DNA from: Sesamum alatum
Taxonomy: Eukaryota; Streptophyta; Magnoliopsida; Lamiales; Pedaliaceae
Length of the DNA: 64,000 nt
NCBI GenBank assembly: GCA_034509735.1
Contig: JACGWO010000013.1
Span: 11,118,136 to 11,182,135, forward strand
Direction of reading: 5' to 3'
Positions 1-10,371 of this stretch are shown here, piece by piece. The notes under the pieces are model-generated. The model was not told the DNA's origin. It ran no database searches and saw nothing but the letters and a program-made list of their open reading frames with translations. The first letter of the stretch is position 1; every line of letters begins with the position of its first letter. The position numbers were made by a program, and so were the translations under genes.

Positions 1-151
1 TTGAATTCATTTTTTCGCTTTTTTTTGGCTAAATGTAAAGGACGTAGTAGCAGCAGTAAATGATTTCTATTTCTTCATTTTCTAAATGGAGGCAGCAATA
101 GAAGAAGTACTAGAAGGAGACCCTTGGCTATTCAATAGCCAACCAATATTT
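1..151. other. No gene seen
   Basis: This short AT-rich stretch lies before the first LTR. I see no coding frame or repeat in it that I can name. Confidence 0.5.
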
Positions 152-2138
152 TGTTAGAATAGGTGACCATGTAAGCCAATTTTGGCAGGAATATGTAACC
201 TATGTCTAGACAATTTCAGGTGTTTGATAAAACATTTATGAATAAAGAAGTGAAGATTCATATGGCAACACTTTGTTTACGTTTACTTATATCTGCTATT
301 ACATATCTGTTCACTACGCAAACAAAGCCCAAGGACTGAGAATCGATTTCGGAGACTGGGACTACGTTTGGAGGTAGGTCCATGAAATCAATCTTACCGA
401 ATCAGTCCGAAAATCTCCAAGTCAAGGAATCCCGAAAATGGGTACCGGGATTCCCTTTGAGACTTGCACTAAGCATCTGCTGTCGTATTTCATCGACGGG
501 TGACGAAGGTCGTCTAAGCAGTGTTAGTGGGTCAGCATGCTAGGAAGCAGCTGACTGAGGTGACTCGTCGGAACCGTCTTCCAGAGGACCTTGAGTATGG
601 TCAGCAAGGTATGACGTGAGTTCCCGGTTCCAACGGTACAGGTCAAGTCCTTTGACTTGAGGAACTGCTGAGTTTACCTGTACATCAGGTCTGTATCTTA
701 GATATGGTGAGAGATTGCCAAAATACTCTTGAGTAGTCATAAGCCATGTCTAGTGCAGCTCGGGTGCACAAAGTGACAGTAGTTTCCAAGAAAGGATCTG
801 TCTCCTGTCAAAAGGCATTGACAGTTGAGTCTCATGTATGCTCTGTGTCTTGTCCCTAAAATCTGTGGCCACAGTAACTGAACAGAAGGGAAGATTTCTC
901 TTGCGGCATTTAGTAAGGACAGACCGACACTTAGGTCCAAAATGGGTACCTGCATTTTCCGTGCCCTAGACCCTAAGTGATGAGACCGAAGACAGAAGGA
1001 CAAGTGTACTGTTAGAGCCTAAATATTCATCCCCGAATATTTCACCTAGTCTCTAGTGCCATGGACCGTTGCTAGATGGCCACCCATGGTAACGGACGGA
1101 TTCTGGGAATCCGACCAAGTCTAGCTGAAAGGTGAACCTAAAGAGTCACACACTATCCACACACACTTAGTATTTAATTTGGAATTAAATATTGGAGTAA
1201 AGGAATGATTAAGTTAGATTTAATCGGGTCCTATATTTTCTTGGAGAAATTAATTCCTTCTATTTGATAAAGGGAATTAAATTAATAAATAGGATTTATT
1301 AAAGGATTGATTTAATGGGCTTAGAGTAAATATTAATATTTATTATATTTATTCTTTTAGCCTTTTGGAATATTTAATGGGATTTAAATATTCCATTAAA
1401 TTAAAATCAACGGTTGAGATGGAAAGGGGAGATGGAAGGCTAGGATTCGTTTGACTAGGTCAAACACTAGTTTGACTAGGACTTTGACTAGGTCAAAATC
1501 CTAGTCAAATTAGAGTTCTTAAGAGTTGGAGTTTAAAGAGGATTAAACTCCTCCTCTATATAAACCTCTAGCCTCCAACAATTGAAGGATGATGATTCTT
1601 GAAAACACACACACAACACACACTCTCCCCTATCCTTACCTCTCGTCCGCCTCTCTCTCTCTAACAAGAAAATATTTTTCTTAGGTCTTTTGTTCTTGGA
1701 ACATTAGAACTTAGATGAATCAATACCGTTAATTGATAACGTGTTGTTGATTCATCCACTCTAAAAATATACACTTGTTCGTTGCTAGTACGACGTGCAA
1801 GATACGTGGGTGGATCGTGTGTCACGATTTGGAGGGTCTCAAGAACGAGATCTCGGTGCAAAACGGGGAACAACGCGTGTAGCCGTTGAAGACGAAAACG
1901 ACAACGGGTAGGTCTCGTTTTATTTTTTTTTTCGTCTATCTTTATTTTCAACTCTATGGCCTCCATGATTTCTTTACATGCTTTATAATCATGAGATACA
2001 CCGAACGCCCGGGAACCTCAAGGGTACACCCCTTGAGCGTGTTCTTTTAAATTAAAAGCATGCTTTATTTTTTGTATGTTTATTTTATCGCGCTTCCGCA
2101 TTCGCGCAATTCCCGGGACGATCCACCGATTCCTTTCA
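152..2138 (+). mobile_element. Copia-type LTR, whole (LTR A)
   Basis: It starts TGTTAGAATAGGTGACC, the same start as the LTRs at 6811 and 55922, and ends near ...ATTCCTTTCA, like the end of the LTR at 58592. The middle shares blocks with the other copies, for example the part around 'cttgaggaactgctgag' and the phrase 'cgcccgggaacctcaaggg' near the end. It diverges more from LTR D/6811 than those do from each other, so it is a separate subfamily. No internal region follows: an inverted LTR piece begins at once. It is therefore a solo or rearranged LTR. The 5 bp on either side (ATATT / GGACG) do not match, so no target duplication supports a simple solo LTR. Confidence 0.75.
1556..1563 (+). promoter_or_regulatory. 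TATA-like box inside LTR A
   Basis: The sequence CTATATAAAC lies about 575 bp before the LTR end, ahead of CA-rich and CT-rich runs. This is a plausible core promoter for the LTR transcript. It is read from the motif alone. Confidence 0.45.
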
Positions 2139-2809
2139 GGACGGATCCTCTTCTTGGAATCCACCGTCCTCGCTACACATTCCGACTGCACTGGACAAGG
2201 CTTATGATAATCATCTTACAAAAATGATCACCTCTCACCAGATCCAAGATACAGCCGTCATGTGCACGCGACTGTCATGATCCCTCAAGTCTGAGGATTA
2301 CTCCCGTACTATCGGAATTGGGGAAAACCAATCATACCGACCAAGCCTCCAAGGCTTCCATATGATGATCCCCGTGAGTCAGTCCAGTGGGCTTAACCCC
2401 AGTCGACCAACCCATCAAGATCGTGTAGGCGTCCCACGCCTGTCGCTGATGAAACACGACACTCATCCATTGAACACGACTCTTGACGCAAGTCTCAATA
2501 GGACTCTCGATGCCCTGTCTCGAGGTCCTCGACTTGGAACGTTTTAGACCCAACTCTTAATCAGTTGGTTTCATGACCACCATCCAATGCACGGCCCAAC
2601 TGCACGAGTTGTTAACCTTGGTCTGTGGGCTTTGTTGCGATATAAGTAAAACACCGTTTTAACAAATGTGAAATGAGCGCAACAAAGTAAGCACCAGAAG
2701 TGATGAATACTCATTTTATTTATCACATAATAATATTACATTTACATCGAGTTGTATAATAGGTTACAAATCGTCAAACCTATTGGCTTCCTGGTCACCT
2801 ATTCTAACA
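2139..2809 (-). mobile_element. Inverted 5' fragment of a Copia LTR (LTR B)
   Basis: Read on the minus strand from 2809 it begins TGTTAGAATAGGTGACC and matches the first 670 bp or so of the 3' LTR at 6811. Shared landmarks are the 'acaaagcccacagacca' block, the 'gacctcgagacagggcat' block and the 'agcgaggacggtgg' block. It stops part way along the LTR exactly where LTR A ends, so the two pieces form an inverted junction at 2138/2139. Confidence 0.8.
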
Positions 2810-3023
2810 ATGGTTTATTACGCTTTAGTAGATTCTTTGTTATTTTCATCTATGCCCTATGTGTTAAGTTTATGGTTTTAAACGTTAATACATCCTACAT
2901 CAAACGCCCGGTTGAGCACCCAAGGGTACAGCCCTTGGGATTTCGCTTTATATGCGATTAATTGTAAATTACGTATTGCATTTATGCTTTCTCGCTTTTG
3001 CTCGCGCTCCCAGGTGGATCCGC
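2810..3023 (+). mobile_element. 3' end fragment of a Copia LTR (LTR C)
   Basis: This matches the last 200 bp of the LTRs ending at 3850 and 9028: a 'cttta(a)tctctatgc'-like block, 'acatcctacatc', the 'cgcccggttgagcac' block and the terminal 'ggatccgcttgt'. It is joined head to head with the inverted fragment before it, and is followed by part of another LTR. Confidence 0.7.
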
Positions 3024-3850
3024 TTGTCCTTCAAATTTACCACTGTTGTACATGTGAAAATCAGCCATACATGGCCTTGATGAGTTGACTTGTCTCTTTT
3101 GGTAAGGGACAAATCAATTCCAATCAAGCCGCTCTCTTTTGGTATGATTAAATCATACCTTAAGAGATGGTAGGCTTGATTCATGAATTAGTGGGATTGA
3201 TTGGGATGTATCTCGACATCCTTGGATGAACCTAGACACATTCCAATAATCATATTAATTTTATAAATATATATATATATATGAGTATATACATTCATCA
3301 ATGCAAGAGAATTCACTTTCATCTTTTTCTAAGAAAAAGAAGAAAAATACATTACACCTCTCCTCTCAATTTTGGCCCCCTCTCTCTCTCTCTCACATAT
3401 CCCCTTTGTTATATGATCTTGGATCATTTGGAAGAACAAAGCAAGTTTAAGAAAATACACTAATTAATAGTGTTCTATTTTCTTAAAATAGAATCCTCTA
3501 GATCCGTTTTCTTCTAGCAAAGAAAACGTGCATCTCTTCCGGTATGGTGTGGATTACCTTTAGAGAGTTCATATGTTTGAACTTGGTGAGCATTTATGAA
3601 GAGGAACAATGCTCGTAGCTGTATGAACGATATAACTACAAAGGTAATTTTGATTTTATGCTTTCGTAGTTTATCTTTAATCTCTATGCTTCATGTACAA
3701 TATATTCTTTTAATATTGTTACATCCTACATCGAACGCTCGGTTGATCACCCAAGGGTATACTCCTTGAGATTTTGTGATAATTGCTTTCATTTATGCGA
3801 TTAATTCTGTCTCACGCTTCCGCTCGCGCTCCCGGGCGGATCCGCTTGTG
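3024..3850 (+). mobile_element. Truncated 5' LTR of Copia-1 (LTR D)
   Basis: It is almost collinear with the last 800 bp of the 3' LTR (about 8215-9020). Both hold 'cagccatacatggcc', the repeated 'ctcttttggtatgatt' motif, a CT-rich tract, 'gtatggtgtggattacc' and the terminal 'ggatccgcttgt'. The first 1.4 kb of the LTR is missing. At 3850 it runs straight into mid-pol, so the primer binding site, gag and protease are lost. Confidence 0.8.
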
Positions 3851-6723
3851 CTAATTGCTTTCATTTATGAGATGATCCTGAGGCTAGGCAATGGCAAGGC
3901 CGTTGCTGCGGAAGTCGTAGGATCAATGGAGTTAGCCATTAGTAGTCATGTTAGGATTGTACTGAACGACTGTTCTATGTACCTAGCATGATAAAGAATA
4001 TTGTATCCATACGCGTCCTTGAAAAGGAGGGTTATCCTTTCACCATCAATAAAAATGATTTTTATATTATCAATGATGGTGTATCTCATTTTCTTGGTAC
4101 ATTAGTGAATGGTTTGTACATACTTCAACAGTCTAATTGGATTATGTCTGCAGAACACAAACGAAAACATGATAATCAAGATAGTGCACGGATTTGGCAT
4201 GCGAGGCTAGGTCATATTTCTAAGGATAGGATAAGCAGGTTGGTGGACTCAAAAAGTCTAAAAATAAACGATTTAGACAACCTACCGACCTGCGAATCCT
4301 GTCTAAACGGAAAGATGACCAAGAAACCCTTTGTTGGACAAAGCACGTTAGCCAACGGTCTGTTGGATTTGATCCATACGGATGTCTATGGTCAACTAAA
4401 TACTCAGGCTATGGGTGGGTACTCATACTTCATAACCTTTCCGATGATCACTCACGGTATGGTTATGTTTACCTGATGAGGTACAAGTTTGAAGCCTTTG
4501 GAAGGTTTAAGGAATACAGACTTGAAGTAGAGAACTAAACCGGTTGAAGGATGAAAGCCCTTCGGTCGGACCGAGGTGGAGAGTATTTAAGTGATGAATT
4601 CACTGATTATCTAAAAGATAATAGAATTCTCTCTCAGTGGACTCCTCCTGGAACACCACAGTAGAATGGTGTGTCTGAAAGGAGGAATCGGGCCTTGTTA
4701 GACATGGTCCGATCCATAATGAGTTTTACCGAACTCCCCTTGTCCTTTTGGGGATATGCTCTTGAGACGACGGCCAAACTTTTGAACTTGGCGCCATCTA
4801 AGAAGATATCCCAGACGCCATATGATATATGCCATGGCAAGCTTGCCTCCTACAAATACTTGAAAGTGTGGGGTTGCTTCGCATATGTCAAGAGATTAGT
4901 AGGAGATAAACTAGACTCCAGGTCTAGCTTATGCAGGTTTGTCGGATATCCGAAAGAAACTGCGGTGTATTATCTCTATGATCCCTCCGAGCAAAAGGTG
5001 TTTGTCTTGCAAAACGCAGTGTTCTTGAAAAAGGATTTTCCATCAGATAGTCAACGTGATGAGGTACTCCTTAAGGAATCAAGTGAGGTACCCCATGAGA
5101 CGACAGTGACATCTGAGCCAATAGTTCCCACTGATGATGTTCCAGTCCTTCGTAGGTCGGCCAGAGTATCCCAACCACCTGATAGGTACGGATTTGTGGG
5201 CCTCACCGGTCAGTTGGATAATGATCGAAAGACGTATGGAGAAGTGATGTCGGACATCGATTCGGATAAGTGGCTTGAGGCCACGAAATCCGAAATGGAC
5301 TCGATGGGTGCAAACCATGTTTGGACCCTAGTGGACCGACCCAAAGGGGCAAAACCCGTAGGGTGTAAATGGGTCTACAAACGTAAGCTTGGAGCTGACG
5401 GGGAGGTCACAACCTTCAAAGCCAGGCTTGTGGCGAAAGGCTACACTCAATGACCCAGGGTCTATTTTGAGGAAACCTACTCGCCCGTAGCAATGACCAA
5501 GTCCATTCAGATACTGTTTGCCATAGCAGCATGGTATGACTATGAAATATGGCAGATGGACGTGAAAACCGCCTTCCTCAATGGTTTCATAGAGGAAGAG
5601 ATCTATATGGATCAACTGGAATGTTTCACATCTGTTGGAGAAGAGCAGAAGGTCTGCCGTCTCCAAAGGTCCATCTATGGCTTCAAACAAGCTTCCCGAA
5701 GCTGGAACATACATTTTGACGAAGTCATACGGGGATATGATTCATCAAGAATAAGTCTGATCCTTGTGTATACAAGAAGAGCAGTGGGAGCTCTGTTGCA
5801 TTCCTAGTGCTTTACGTGGATGACATCTTGCTCATTGAGAATGATGCTAAGATGTTGCGAACCACTAAAGCTTGATTGTCAACACAATTTTTCATGAAGG
5901 ATATGGGCGAGGTATCTTACATCCTTGGCATCAAGATCTACAGGGATAGATCTAGAAGGATGTTAGGAATGGCCTAGTCCTCGTACATTGAGAAGGTCTT
6001 GAAGAGATTCAAGATGGAGAACTCAAAACGAGAATTCCTTCCTATGAGGCATGGAATTAAGTTGTCCAAGAAGAAGTCTCCTAAGAATGATGAGGAGCTT
6101 AAATGGATGTTGGATATCCCCTATGCTTCAGACGTAGGCAGCATTCAGTATGTTATCTAGTGCACTAGACCTGATGTGGCTTTCGCTTTGAGCGTGACTA
6201 GCGATATCGGGCGTGTGCCGGGGAAGCACACTGGAGAGCGGTCAAGACTATCCTGAAGTACATGAAAAGGACTAAGGACATGTTCTTGATCTACGGTGGA
6301 GGAGAATTGATACTGGAAGGCTATAGCGACGCTAGCTTCCAGTTGGATGACGATGATGTCAAGTCTCAATCTCGTTTTGTGTTTAGACTGAATGGTGGCG
6401 TGGTTGCTTGGAAGAGTTCAAAGCAGGCCACGACGACGGACTCCACCATAGAGTTTGAATACAGAGCAGCTTCGGAAGTTGCTAAAGAGGCGGTTTAGAT
6501 GAAGAGCTACATCCAAGAGTTAGGTGTAGTGCCTAGCATCGTTGAGCCAGTGGTTATCTTCTGCGATAACAACGGGGCCATAGCGCAAGCAAAAGAACCG
6601 AGATCTCATCACCGATTCAAGCATATTCTTAGACACTGCCATCTACTCAGAGAGATGGTTAGCAGGGGTGACGTTCGGATGGACCGAGTCAGCTCCGCAG
6701 AAAACATATCATCCACTTACTAG
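3851..6723 (+). pseudogene. Copia-1 pol, broken (integrase, reverse transcriptase, RNase H)
   Basis: This is the remnant of a Copia polyprotein that would copy retroelement RNA into DNA and integrate it. In order I see: a GAG-pre-integrase zinc motif (ARLGHISKDRISRL ... CESC, 4198-4310), an integrase core with HTDVYGQ, SDRGGEY (4565-4590) and SERRNRALLDM (4675-4710), a reverse transcriptase beginning GCKWVYKRKLG (5355-5400) with a YVDD active-site box (5815-5825), and an RNase H with GYSDASF (6320-6340) and CDNNGAIAQ. Gag and protease are absent. Stop codons occur at 4534-4536 and near 4663, 5451, 5872 and 6496, with several frameshifts, so no long protein is made. The next features are a polypurine tract and the 3' LTR. 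Confidence 0.9.
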
Positions 6724-6799
6724 GCCCGTGTCGCAAGTTGCCCATACTCAGCATCTGGATAAGATAGGTTTGAAGTCAATGGGTGATTGGCTTTAGGTC

Positions 6800-6809
6800 A
6801 AGTGGGAGA
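6800..6809 (+). other. Polypurine tract of Copia-1
   Basis: AAGTGGGAGA lies immediately before the TGTTAG start of the 3' LTR, as expected for the plus-strand DNA primer. The same tract precedes the LTR at 55922. Confidence 0.8.
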
Positions 6810-6810
6810 T

Positions 6811-9028
6811 TGTTAGAATAGGTGACCAGAAAGCTAATATGGTTTGGGATTTGTAACCTATTTGACAACTTGATGTAATGTAATATTATGTAATGAATAA
6901 AATGAGTATTCGTTACCAATGGTACTTTCTTTGTTGTGCTCATTTTCCATATGCTAAAATAGTCTTTTACATATATCACAACAAAGCCCACAGACCACGA
7001 TTAACAATTCATGCAGTTGGGCCACGCATTGGATGGTGGTCATGAAACCAACTGATAAATAATTGGGTCCAAAACGATCCAAGTCGAGTACCTCGAGACA
7101 GGGCATCGAGAGTCCTATAGAGACTTGCACCAAGAGTCGTGTTCATTGGATGAGTGTCGTGTTTCATCGGCGACAGGTGTAGGACGCCTACACGATCTTA
7201 GCGGGTTGGTCGACTGAGGTCGAGTCGACTGAACTGACTCGCAGAGATCATCATATGGAAGCCTTGGAGGCTTGGTTGGTATGGTTGGATTTTCCCAGTT
7301 CCGATAGTACGGGAGTAGTCCTCGGACTTGAGGAACCATGGCAGTCACGTGCACAGGATGGTTATATCTTGCATCTGGCGAGAGGTGATCATTCTATAAG
7401 ATGATCATTATAAGCCTTGTCCAGTGCAATCAGAATGTGTAGCGAGGACGGTGGGTTTCAAGAAGATGATCTGTCCCCTGTCAGTATGTGACAGAGGTTT
7501 CTCCTATGCATTCAGAGACACGTTCATGCTATTTAAACCTATGGCCACAGTGGTTGGTCGAACAGGAAATGGTTTTCTGTGGTGGTGCAATGTGGCATGC
7601 GTAGTCTCGAGTATTAAGTATAGATGCCTAGTCAAGAATGGGAATCGACGCCCAATTCCATACCCTAGATTAAGACCGGAAGACGGTGGACGGAAGGACC
7701 GTACCAGTACGGAATCAGCACCTACATGTTCACGCCAACATTCACCTAGTCTCTAGTGCCATGGACCGTTGCTAGACGGCCACCCATGGTAACGAGCCCC
7801 TATTGGACACAGGCCTAAGTCTAGCTAAGGGTGAACCTAAAGGTTCACACACAAATCACCGAGAAGGTGAAGAAATTGACTTTGAGTCAATTTCGGAGGA
7901 TAATTAAGTAATTGGATTAGTTAAGAGATTATCCATTGGATGGACGGGCCGATATTGTATCGGGCCCTCGTTTAATCAGTAAATAGGATTTATCTATTAG
8001 TGTAAAGAGTCGAAAGATTGGATTTGTTAATTGGATTAAAATATCAATGGGAATTATTTAAGTAGTTCTTTAAATGGGATTTAATTTTAGGTTCATTGTA
8101 ATTGGATTACAGTGAAACCCGGTCCGTTAAATTTTGGCCCAAGAGGTGTGTTAATTCCAATTTTGGAATAGGAAGAAGTTGGACTTCTTCCCTAAAGTGG
8201 TATGGCCGAAAATAACCACTCTTATACACGTAAAAACCAGCCATACATGGCCTTGATGAGTTGACTTGTCTCTTTTGGTAAAGGACAAATCAATTCCAAT
8301 CAAGCCTCTCTCTTTTGGTATGATTAAATCATACCTTAAGAGATGGTAGGCTTGATTGATGAATTAGTGGGATTGATTGGGATGTATCTAGACATCATTG
8401 GATTAAACTAGACACATTCCAATAATCACATTAATTTTGTTATATATGAGTATATACATTCATCAATGCAAGAGAATTCACTTTCATCTTTTTCTAGGAA
8501 AAAGAAGAAAAATACATTACACCTCTCCTCTCATTTTTCGGCCCTCTCTCTCTCTCTCACGTATCTCCTTTTGTTCTTCATTTGATCTTCGACCATTTGG
8601 AAGAACAAAACAAGTTTAAGAAAAGACACTAATTAATAGTGTTCTAGTTTCTTAAAACCGAATCCTCTAGATTTGTTTTCTTCTTAGCAAAGAAAACGTG
8701 CATTTCTTCCAGTATGGTGTGGATTACCTCTAGAGAGTTCATACGTTTGAACTTAGTGAGCATTTCTGGAGGGGGAACAACGCTCGTAGCCGTATAAACG
8801 ATATAACTACAAAGATAATTTCGATTTTACGCTTTCGTAGTTGATCTTTAATGTCTATGCTCTATGTACAATATATGCTTTTAATATTGTTACATCCTAC
8901 ATCGAAAGCCCGGTTGAGCACGCAAGGGTACACTCCTTGGAATTTTGTGATAATTGTTTTCATTTATGCGATTAATTCTGTCTCACGCTTCCGTTCGCGT
9001 TCCCGAATGGATCCGCTTGTTCCCTTCA
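6811..9028 (+). mobile_element. 3' LTR of Copia-1 (about 2.2 kb)
   Basis: It starts TGTTAGAATAGGTGACC after the polypurine tract and ends near 'cttgttcccttca'. It is unusually long for a Copia LTR, but the copy at 55922 is longer still. It holds CT-rich tracts (about 8546-8560), small duplicated 'ctcttttggta' motifs, and many short ORFs that look like chance. The last 800 bp repeat the truncated 5' LTR at 3024-3850. Beyond the end, LINE coding sequence resumes. Confidence 0.85.
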
Positions 9029-9337
9029 CATTCGACAAGGATGGCGTTCAGTGGAATTGGAAGGTGATTGCCTTTCTGTCATTTCAAAACTGAAGGCTAC
9101 GAGACCAAATTATTCTTGGATTGGTCCTATCATTGAAGATGCTCGTTTGTCACTAAACTCAGTTGAGGGTGTGGAGCTTCTTCATGTTCCTACGAAAGCT
9201 AACTCCGCTGCGCATTTGTTAGCTAGGAAGTCTATCTCTTATATCCTTTATAGGTGTGAACCTCCAGAATGATTGCTCCTTGTTTTGTTTGATGACTCTT
9301 TTAATATAATCTAAGTATGGCTTCTTAAAAAAAAAAA
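9029..9337 (+). pseudogene. LINE 3' end: RNase H fragment and poly(A)
   Basis: The frame reads GWRSVELEGDCLSVISKL (9040-9095), then WIGPIIEDARLSL and LLHVPTKANSAAHLLARKS, ending at a stop near 9270. This is the C-terminal half of the RNase H domain found at the end of plant L1-type LINE ORF2 proteins (RVT_3 family). Family knowledge puts an untranslated tail and poly(A) after it, and an 11-A run is present at 9327-9337. The 5' part is cut by the Copia-1 3' LTR, so the Copia element or its deletion removed the rest of the LINE. Confidence 0.75.
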
Positions 9338-10100
9338 TGTTAGCTCCAGCTTAAATTTCAATTGTAAATTATGTTCTCTACAAATAAAGTTGTTCTGATC
9401 TTTGTATAACAGATTTGAAATTTTTGTAGAACTCTAAGATATTTTTATGGATAAGAGTTGATAGTATTTTTCCAGATTCTTTTACTTCATAATTACTTTT
9501 TTTATATTTTTGGGGTTTGGTATCTTTTTAAAATTAAAAAATATATATCATGAGCATATCAAGATCAAATTCAACATTAATTAATTTTTTCAATTTTTCT
9601 TTAAGTCATTAATGTATTAATTTTTAAAATAAATTAAGTGGTGAACAAAAGAATAAAACTTAAATATTAATAAAGAACTTTCTCTAAGATGAAAGTATAT
9701 AAAAGTTACTGTTATTTATTTTTTATGATACCATAAAAGTAAAATAACAATAGATGCAATTGAAATGAAGTTAGACGTTGAAGAATAATGTAAGCAATAT
9801 TACAATAAGTTACTAAATCTAAAATCTAAATATAATGGGTTTTATTGAAATATAATAAGTTACATAAAAATTGAACTAGAAGATATAAAATATAATTATT
9901 TTTTGGTACTAAGGATTTATTCAATTTCGACTATCTTTTAAATAACTAATAATAAGTATATCAATAAATTCAACCATATATTCACCTTGAAAAATATTTC
10001 AACACGTGACACTTCCTAGTAAATTATACAATCATTAGTTCAAAAGTGACCATCTTATTTTAATAATTAATTATCTCATAACCAATTATACAACGAGAGA
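9338..10100. other. AT-rich intergenic, nothing identified
   Basis: The stretch is AT-rich, with homopolymer runs. I find no coding frame, terminal repeat or RNA gene. It forms the spacer between the LINE tail and the 3' end of the PLC gene. Confidence 0.6.
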
Positions 10101-10202
10101 CGAAACAGGGCCGACGATTCTAAGTGACGGATGAGCAAGAAAGAAAACACACAACATTAGATCCCAGCTCACTTTCACTCATTACTTCTACATTTCTCTG
10201 AA

Positions 10203-10338
10203 AAACATACAAACAAGCATTAGACCAAAAGCAGTCATCTAATCTTAATCCTAGGCCAAATAACAGCATCAATAAACAGAGAAGCCTGCTAGAACTACCA
10301 TGAAACCTATGCAAACAACCCACATGCAGAAATATTAC
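10203..10338 (-). other. Probable intron in the PLC 3' UTR
   Basis: Just after the stop codon the minus strand reads CTTGCAG/GTAATATTT (donor near 10337). It later reads GTTTTTCAG/AGAAATG after a T-rich tract (acceptor near 10203). This suggests a spliced 3' untranslated region. It is inferred from the motifs only. Confidence 0.4.
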
Positions 10339-10371
10339 CTGCAAGGTGGTCTAGAGAAGCTGCAGAATATT

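Noticed and set aside
540..1003. Open frames on the minus strand in LTR A
   Set aside because: They lie inside a recognisable LTR, have no motif, and correspond to shared non-coding LTR blocks.
5079..5714. Antisense open frames over Copia-1 pol
   Set aside because: They are shadows of the plus-strand reverse transcriptase, which has clear motifs.
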